Of a DNA stretch of 64,000 nt, positions 37,756-46,500 are shown in pieces. The position numbers and the translations under genes were made by a program. The notes beneath the pieces are model-generated. The model worked only from the letters and a program-made list of their open reading frames with translations. It had not been told where the DNA came from and ran no database searches. Source of the DNA: Leishmania mexicana MHOM/GT/2001/U1103 (Eukaryota; Euglenozoa; Kinetoplastea; Trypanosomatida; Trypanosomatidae); assembly GCF_000234665.1 (NCBI RefSeq), contig NC_018312.1, positions 1,359,791-1,423,790 on the forward strand. The letters run 5' to 3'. Numbering within the stretch: the stretch's first letter is position 1; each line of letters opens with the position of its first letter.

Positions 37756-38882
37756 CCCTCTCCTTCGTCGTCATCGTTTTGTGTAAAGGCAGTACGACTC
37801 GTTTTTTTCCGTCTGTTGGTCTCTGTCGTTGCTGTGGCGTGTCCGTGTTCCCGTCGGTGTGCCTGTACGGGTGTGGCGTCTCTCATCAGATTTCGTTTTT
37901 TTTTTGCTGCTTTCCTTGTGGTGACTGTGGTTGTTGTTTCCCTTTTCTGTCCATCACACACACACACACGCAGTAATCTCTCTATCTCTGACCCACCCCT
38001 CTGTTCCCTTTTTAAAGTTGCCCACCGCACCTTTCGTTTGCCTGTTGTGTGCTTCTCCGGTTTTCCTCTTCGTTGTCCTTTTTTTTTCGCTCTGCCGCGT
38101 CTCCTCGCGCGCAAGACGCACACACACACACGCGCACGCACACGCACGCGCGCACCTCTCTTCGTTGGTTTCCTTCGTTTTCGCCTCCTCGGCATCTCCT
38201 CGGTTTGCTTTGTTGTTTCTTGTACTGCTGTCGCCTCCGCCTCACCTTTATAGTATTTTTCTTTTTCTCGCGCACGCGCGTGTGTGCGTGTGCGTGCGTG
38301 CGTGCGTTGATTTTCTATCCCACAACCCTTCCTCTGCGTGCCTCCCCATCTACCAATCGTCGCTCACACGCACACTCACGCCCTCTGTGTCTCTCTCTCG
38401 TCTGCCCTTGCTACTCGTCAACCGCATTGGTCGTCACCATTACCATCGCCTCGGTAGTTGAACCAACAGGAAAAAAAAAAGCGCAGCTCGCCACCCTTTG
38501 CGCATCCCTGCACTCGCGGACGTCATTACGCTCATCGCCGATCATCACTCCTTCGATCCGCCCCTTCCCCTCCCCCCCCCCTCATTCACGCCGCCACCGC
38601 GTCATCGGGACGTTGTCGCCTGTTCGCAAACAGCGTCTTCATTCTTCTCCTCTGTTTTCGTTTTCTCCTTTGTAACGTCACTGCAATTTCGCTCATTCTC
38701 CTCCCTCTCCCCCTCCCCTCCCCTCTCGACGTCTATCCTCTTACCACTCCTCCTCCTCCTCCCCCTCCCTCTGTCGTCGTCCTCGTTGTTTTCTGTGCAG
38801 CAGCTCATCCTCTTTACCGCCTCGCTTACTCGCGGACGCGCCCTTCCGGGCTCCCTTCCTCACCGCGATCTCCCCGCACTCG

Positions 38883-38920
38883 ATATCTATATCTATATAT
38901 ACATAGATAGATATAGATAT
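38883..38920. repeat. Perfect inverted repeat, 14-base arms
   Basis: The left arm atatctatatctat (38883-38896) and right arm atagatatagatat (38907-38920) are exact reverse complements, separated by a ten-base AT-rich loop. It stands out as the only AT-rich island in a C/T-rich spacer. It could form a hairpin or cruciform, or be a simple repeat that is symmetrical by chance. Confidence 0.75.
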
Positions 38921-40374
38921 ATCCCACCTTTGACATCACCGCCTTTCGCTTTCTGTGGCGACGGTGGTGGGTAGTGGGTGTGCGAGGGCGTTCGTAGGAA
39001 CATCAGCACCCAAAACAAGGGCAGGGACGGAAGGCGGGACGGAGGCGCACACTACATAAACCTGCGTGTTGTTGGCACTTGTAACTTCGTCCTGTCATCG
39101 AGCCTTTTCCTTTCCTTGCGCGTGTGTGTGTGTGTGTGTGTGTGTCCGCCTGTGCGGTTCTTTGGTGTTGTTTGAGGAAAGGGGAGGGAGGGGCTCGTGC
39201 TCGTCCCTTCTGTCGTTGGCATCCAAACCAGACACGCAAGAGGATAGCGAGAAAGCGGGCACGGCGAGACATTAGAAACACAGAACGGGAAGAGCGCACG
39301 AGATTGAGCGGCAGAAGACGAGGCGCGAGATTGAAGCAGGCACGGACAGAAAAAGGATTGAGGCAGAGGTGAGGCAGTTATCCAGCACATGTGTAGTTCT
39401 TGTACGTGTGTGCGCGGCAAAAGAAGCTAAGCAGCAACAGGTGCCGGTTTTTTGTTTTGGTTTTGGAGCGAATTCCTCCCCCACACACCACCACCACCGC
39501 CACCACCACACCCCTGAGCCCCTTCCACCCACCCACCCGCCCACCCCCTCTGGTGCGTGGGTGTTTGGTGCTTGCTTAGAAACGGGGCCGTCGGGCAGTC
39601 CATCAGCCATCAGAGAGTTTTTTTATTTTTTGTTGTTGCTCGCCACTCTGTAGCGGAACGCACAGAGAAGCCGACAGGCCAACAGACAGAAGGTGACGCC
39701 CCGCTGCGCGGACGAGCTCTGCAGTTATCGGGACGTAAACGAAAGGAAAAAGGAGGGAGACAGATAGAGAAGGAGGCGGTGCGTGGACGCAGAGAAAGAG
39801 TGGGGGAAGGGGGGTGAGGGTGAATACCGCACCGGTTGTATCTGTCCACTTCAACCACCCGAAAACGAAAAGGGGGAGGGAGGGCGCGCGTGTGGAAAGA
39901 CACAGACACGCTCTCGTGCTTTCTCGCCCCTCCACCTGCCTCTCCGGTTCTCATTTTGGTGTTCGCGGATTTATTATTTTTTATTATTGGCTCGCACTTT
40001 GTCGCATCAGGACACCCGTCTTGTGGTGTTCGCGAGAAACAGAAGGGAACTCGAGAAGCGTAGTAGGGTCATCACAGGCCCTCTCTCTCTCTCTTGGTGT
40101 GGGCCTCGGGGTGTGCACGTGTGCACGCTGGCGCTTGTGACGGTTCTGGTACATATTTTTTTTTGGTTTTCTTGATCGGGAGAAGAGAGTTTTTCATTTG
40201 TGCTTCCTCGCTCCGTGTGCAACGTTCGCGTCGTCTCTTTCTTCGGCGCCTCCCCCCTCCCCTCCCCGGTGCACGTGCGCGTGCGTGTGCGTGTGATCGT
40301 AGCGGCAAGAGAGTGGCCGAGGCGTGGGTGGCGCGAGGGCGCAGTGTGTGGCCTCCCGCCCCGCCATCTTCTTT

Positions 40375-40400
40375 GTTTTTTTTTCCTATTTTTTGCATAG
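40375..40400 (+). promoter_or_regulatory. Candidate trans-splice acceptor for the first giant gene
   Basis: A strong T tract (tttttttttcctattttttg) ends in catag, with AG at 40399-40400. This is 155 bases upstream of the ATG at 40556. Confidence 0.6.
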
Positions 40401-40555
40401 TGTTCACCCGCTGGCTCCCTTCGTCGTGGCGACCTCAGCGCGCACACACACACACACACACGCCTTATTGTTGTTTCGTCTTCGTCTTGGTCCTATTCTC
40501 TTTCGCCGTCCTGGGAACGCTCGAAGCTCGCTGCCTGCAAGGGCGCTCATCCACG

Positions 40556-43500
40556 ATGGGGATCCTTCCCAGCCGCGAGAGCCACGAGTACCCCGGCGCT
40601 TTCCACTTTGCGCTGAGCGGCAGTCACGCCATGGCGATTCTACCACTGACTGAGCACTTCTTCCCTTCGGTCGACTCACTCGCCTTCCGGCAGCTCTACG
40701 CGGGCCGCGACATGCAATCTGCCAAATACAACTTCTCCCTCATATCGCCTCAACTCCTGCGCAAGTACCGGCACCGCACCATGGAGCAGAGGCACGGGAA
40801 AGGGGGGGTGGGGGATGAGGCGATGGCGCCACCAGCGGGCCGCTGTAAGCCGAAGCCCTACCTTCGGCATGGCCAGCCGCCCGGTGACGACAGTGACGCA
40901 GATGAGAAGTGGGTCGGTGTTGACACGATCGACGCGAGCAACTACGGACAGTTCTTCAAGGACGACACGCAGTGCGTGTCGCCGAATGACCCGCCGTCGT
41001 TGTCTCTGGATTGTGACGAGGATGTCTGCGAGGAGCTGCAATGGCCGAACCCAGTAGCGCACTGGCGCACCCACGACCCAGCCAAGCAGCCCATCCAGGA
41101 CAGGGAGAACGAGCTGGGCTTCACCGATGAGCTTAATTATGTGAGCTTAGATGGAAAAGGAGGAGGGCTGCGCTGCCTGCCATCGTCGCTGTCGCTGCCG
41201 TGCTCCTCCAGCCAGCGCCCTCGATACGGGCAGGCGCACACCGCCTCCACGCAGGCAGGGACTGACAGCACGGCTGCAACTGCGCACTTCACTGCCGAGG
41301 AGCGCGACTTGGTGAACCGGTTTTTCGCCCGCAGTCCGGAGGCGCTGTACAACGCGCTGGTTGTGGAGCCGAACAAAGGCTTCCTCGTTGACACAAACAA
41401 AGAGATGTGCCGCTTGTACGCAGCGGAGCAGCGCTGGAAGGAGGCGCGTAACGTTGTGCGCGCCTATCGGCGCCAGTGCAAGCAAGATGCCGCTGCTGGC
41501 GACGCGGCGCAGCCGGCGGCTGGCGAGTCCCCCAGCCCATCAAAGGCCCAGCCACAGCGGCGCGTCACGGAGGAGGAGGCTGAGAAGGCGGCCACGGTTT
41601 CGCCACCACCGGTATTTCTGCGGCCGGTGCCTCAAGTGATCATGGTTCGCATGAGCCGTGAAGAAGAAGAGGCGACGCGCGCGACGTACCTCGCGGAGCA
41701 ACAGCGGTTGCGCAGTTGCTCGGGGCAGCCGCAGCAAAGCCAATCCGGCGGCGGCGATGACGCTGCTGCCTCGATGTCGTCCTCCACCGCTGCTGCAGGG
41801 GCCGCCGAGGAAATTAACATCCTCCGACCACCCTTGATAAAGCCGGTCTCTCACCTGCACGTGCCGGCGACGCGCTACCACCGCTTCGAGGACGACCCCA
41901 AGTACAGGGACGGCCGCATCCACCTCGTCGAGGAGGACGGCGTGCTGTACATGTTCGCCTACAACACCGCCTACGTCGACCCGCGTCTGCGCATGAGGCA
42001 GCAGAGAGAGGAGCTGCTGAAGCAGCAGCACCAAGGGAAGGAGCGGAAACAACAGGAAAGCCAGGAGGAAAGCTTGGTGCGCGGCGAAGCCAGCCGGTCA
42101 CCTTCCAGCGTGGGGGCTGCAGTCGCCGGCACGGCTGCTGAAGCGGCCGCCAGTGGAACCACAGCAAGCTCACCAGGGAGCTGTAGCACAGAGCGTGACG
42201 CAGCTGCGACACCCATGATGGGCAGCGGCAGCGGCGACGGCGACGGAGCGCAGTGTCACGCGAACCGGCAGACCTCATCCTTCTACCACACGGTCTCCGC
42301 CTTCGGTAACGAGGAAGACGAGGCAGGCCTCGAAGAACACGGGACCCAATCCAAAAAGGCCAAGGATGCAAGCCCTAGGCGCGCGAGCTCCACGGAGGGC
42401 TCTCCAGTCGAGGCGGGGACCACCCCCGCGGTCGCTGCGACGCGAACGGAGAACACCGCGGAGGAGGAGGACGAAGAGGAAGACACAACGCTGTCGTCCG
42501 CTCGTAGCGGGCCAGGTGGGTGCCAGCGGCGGCAGAGCACGATCCTGGCGGACCACAACCCGTTGCTGCAGCGTTCCGACGGAAAGCCGAGCACCTCCAG
42601 CGACGACGAGGACGAAGACGACGGTGACGAACAGCGCAAAGGCGCGGCAGCCTCAGCGTGCAGCGCCGACATGACCGCGACCACCCCCACTGGGGCGACA
42701 TCAGCAGCAATGAAGGAGAGGCGGGCGCGCGTGGTACAGCAGCTGGAACTTGTGACGGCGGCTCCTTTCATCCTCCCCATTTGCCCGGTGCGCATTGTCG
42801 GCTGCAACGGCTACGCCGAGTCCAGCTGTCGCGGTACGCCGTGGCTGCGCGGCTACGAGGACGAGCCCGAGGAGGACGCCTACGTGGAGTCATTGCCGGT
42901 GAAGCCGCCGATCATGTCCGGTGGTGGTTTCATCGACGCCAACATTGGTGACAAAATTCTTAGTCGCGCCTACCTGCTTGGCTTCCAGGTGTATCGGAAC
43001 GTCTGCCTCGACGCCGGGCTGCCGAAGACGCTGACGCGGCCTTTCTGGACATTGGGCTTGCTGTCCAACATTCCGCTGCTGCAGATCTCGCGTGAGATGC
43101 GCTTCCGCATGCGGGCGGCTGCCGCGGAGGTGGAGCTCGGCTACCGAGGCCTGCGCGACATGATCAAGGGCACGGAGAACGACCTTCAGTCCTACATCTA
43201 CGGCTTTTCGGACATCCTGCCATACCTCCAGCGGGTCTCGCGCGCGCGTGTTGAGCTAGCAGAGGCGGAAGCGAAAGCAGCCGCCGCCGCAGAGGGCGGT
43301 GACGGGGCGGCAAGCTTGTCGCTGCTCCCCGTTGGGAACGGCGCCTCGGAAACACCGGGAGAAGAGGCCCAAGAGAATCAGAGCCAGCTGGTCCCGCCCG
43401 CCATTCCGACCCGGTCCTCGCAAGCAGCCGTGCAGCACAACCTGCTCTTCCCACTCAACGAGATGGAGTTCTACACGCAGTTCACGATCCGCGGAAACCA

Positions 43501-46500
43501 GTCCCTCTCCCGCGTCCGCTGCGAGGCGCAGGAATCGTTCTTTCACCTGATCGCCGAGGCGACCGCCCCGGTGTCGACGTCGCTCTTTATGAAGCCGCTG
43601 GAGCTGTCCACGTACGACTACGGTGGCGCCATCCGGCTGCACCTCCTTTGCAACCGCGTGACGGGCGCGGACGAACTGCAGGTGCTGCCGCCGCCGCGCA
43701 ATCTCGACCAGCTCCTCTCCGATCATCGGCGGCGACTGCAGCTGCGGCGTCAGCCCCCCACGTCGGCGGACGGCAACGCGGCCGCCGCGGCACCGCCGTA
43801 CCTCGTTTACGCGGTCGTGCACCCATCTGGTAAGGCGCGAGGGCCCTCGTTGGAGCACTACAAGAGAAATCTGCAGGCCCCCGAAGACGGTGGCGATGCA
43901 AACACGCTTGACGAGGCGGAGGCGGCCGCGGCGGCCACCGACGGCATCGGCGGCGACGGAAAGTACGCGGCGCATCAGTACACATACCCGCCGGGCTCCT
44001 TTGTCGAGAGCGACATGGTCATCTACAATGTCCACAAGGGCCGCTGGGAGCACTTCGAGTACTTCCATCACCAGCAGCTGGCGCAGCGGCGCGCGCGCGA
44101 GCTGCAGGCGCAGGCGGAGAAGGTGACGGGTGAGCCAGACGGCGGCAAGCCGCCGGCGCAGAGCAACAACGACACCACCGATGCCGCTGCGGCGAAGCAG
44201 GCTGCCGAGAGCGGCGAGGCCTGTCGAGGTGCCTTGGTCCCGACCAGTGGCGGCGGCTTCAAAGCCAACGATGATGACGATGCGCAGGATATCCACCTCG
44301 AGGACATTCTGCTCTGCTGGATCAAGCGCCGCCTGCAGAGCGCCACGATGCGCAACCGCACTGACCCAGGGTGGCTGCGCGACAGCGAGGGGCACATTGT
44401 GCAGGAGGGTCGCTACTACATCTGGGGCTTCGAGCAAGACGGCCAACAGTATTTCTACGGTCTGATCCCAAAGTTCGCCAAGGAAAAGAAGAACAAGCGG
44501 CACAGCGCTGCTGGTGGCAACGCGCACAATCAACATAATCAGGACAGCCACACCCGCCGCATCACCGCGCACGGCAATGTCTGCGGGTCGTCGAGTGCTT
44601 TGAACAGTCATAGCCGACCTCAAATCTGCGGCGGCAGCAGCAGCGCTCCTGACCGCCACGGCACACTACCCGAAACCCTCACTCCTACCGCACAGCACGG
44701 CCTCGTCAGCGGCTCCATAAACGGGCGGCCGGCTGATGGACGCGGCGGTGGCAGGATGGAGAACATGGCGGTGCGCTCTGGGCCGGCGTCCGCTGGCGAA
44801 AGCTCCAAAAAGCACTCTTCGATTGCGCCGGCGCCGACGGCAGTGGCGCCGTCCGTGTCGTCGAGCGACGTCAAGGGTGGTGTTGGCGGCAGACTCGACG
44901 CACGCGCGGACGCGCCGCTGAACACCGCCTGCCCAGACTCGCATTCAAGGCGACAGCACCAGCAGCAGCAGCACCCGCGATCACCCGGTGCCGTGGGCGG
45001 GGGTGTTGGACGCGGGGCCGCCTCGTCTGGCGGCGCTGCAGCAAGCGCCAACACGGCCGGCGCGAATCGCTCGAGCAACCCAGGCAACGCTACCAGTGGT
45101 GCGCGCCTACCCGCACAGACAAGCGGCGCACCCCGCACCGGCGCTAGTGAGAAGTCATCGCCGCCTACGTCGTCGTCCCCTGCGGCAGCTTCGGCGTCAT
45201 CGTCCACCTCATCCCCGGTCGAAACGTCAGGGGCGCCCCCAGCCTTCTCCTACGACACTCCAGGTTTCGCCAACCGACGCGCTGCAGGTTCTCGCGGAGC
45301 CGTGTCACCACCACCATCGGCGCCAGCAGCGTTGGTGGCTCCTAAGGAATCGGAGGCAGCACTAGCCGGAAGATCCGGTGTGGCGGCAGTAGGACGCGGT
45401 GGCCCGTCCCGTACCGGCACTTTCCTAGCACAATCGCCGCCGTCGTCCGTGATCGCTGGAGGAGCTGCATCCGAGGCAGCCGCATCGTCCTCAAACCCTC
45501 GCACACTTTCCCAACGCCAGGACGGTGTGAGCCGCATCAGCAGCCGAGGCAATGTCTCGCGTGAGCAGAACTTCAGAAACTCGGCTACGACCACGGCGCA
45601 GTTCAGCCGTCAGTCCGCCACTGCACCGGCCGCGGCGTCTTACACGTCCGCCGAGGAGGTCGGGCACCGCCAAGGACGCGGAGAGCGACGAGGCAACGGA
45701 GCAGAGTCGGCGTACGCGTCTCTACAATCACAACAGCGCCCGCAGCAGCGCGAACCTCGCTCTGCGAACACGTCCCCGCCTCCGCCGCCGCCCCCTGCTG
45801 CCCGTCCGTACCCGCCGCACATCCAACAACACCCGGAGGTGCACTCAGCCAGGTACCCTTCGTCGGGAGGCTCCTCCCTCGCCTCTTCCAACCCCGTATC
45901 GCAGCAGCAGCAGCAGCAGCAACAGCAAGGTTGTCGCATCAGCGACCCCGGCGCAGTGGCCTTGGGATACAAAGGTGCTCCGCAGAACCGCTACCATGCG
46001 CCGCAGCACCAGCACGAGTACATGCAAGCGCCATCATCCGCAGCGCACGACCACAGCAGCAATAATACCAACTACAGCGGGGGCAGTGGTGCGAACAGGT
46101 ACGCTGCGACGTCACACACATCGGGACACAGCTACTCGGACGTGCCCCCTCCTCCTCCCCAGTCACCGCCACCGCCGCCTCCGCTTCTCCCTGCCAGCGC
46201 GGAGAACGCGGCGTATGAGCAACCACACCAAGGCTACTCTGCTCCTGTAGAGCAGCAGCACCACCAGCAACAGCAGCCCTCCGAATCTCCACCACCGCCA
46301 CTACACCTCCATCCACCGACCGTGTATATGAACACGGGTGCCGGACAGGCAAGCCTGCGTCCTACGTTGGTGCTCGCCGGGTCACGAGTGCCGTCTCCTC
46401 GTCACGTTCAGCAACAGCAGCAGTATGCCTCCTACAACGCAAGACCTCATCAGCCGCAGCAGCACGTGTCTCACCAGCCGTCCTACAAAACGCAGCCGGC

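Larger units (their letters stand above)
35285..40555 (+). other. Long pyrimidine-rich intergenic region
   Basis: About 5.3 kb including a 100-N gap. From roughly 36120 to 38880 the + strand is overwhelmingly C and T, with CA and TG microsatellites. The longest open frame here (37081-38253) is Ser/Phe/Leu/Cys low-complexity that follows from the pyrimidine bias. A hairpin-forming AT repeat lies at 38883-38920. No gene is supported. Confidence 0.65.

Noticed and set aside
37081..38253. 390-codon open frame in the pyrimidine-rich spacer
   Set aside because: The translation is Ser/Phe/Leu/Cys/Val low-complexity produced by C/T bias, with no domain and no independent start context.
40094..40555. 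Upstream extension of the first giant frame
   Set aside because: It crosses a strong splice acceptor at 40399-40400 and lacks similarity to the paralogue, whose homology starts exactly at MGxLPSRES.
43256..44659. 467-codon minus-strand open frame opposite the giant gene
   Set aside because: It is a shadow of the plus-strand CDS in GC-rich DNA. The plus-strand frame is conserved with the paralogue and the minus frame is Arg/Val/Leu-rich without features.
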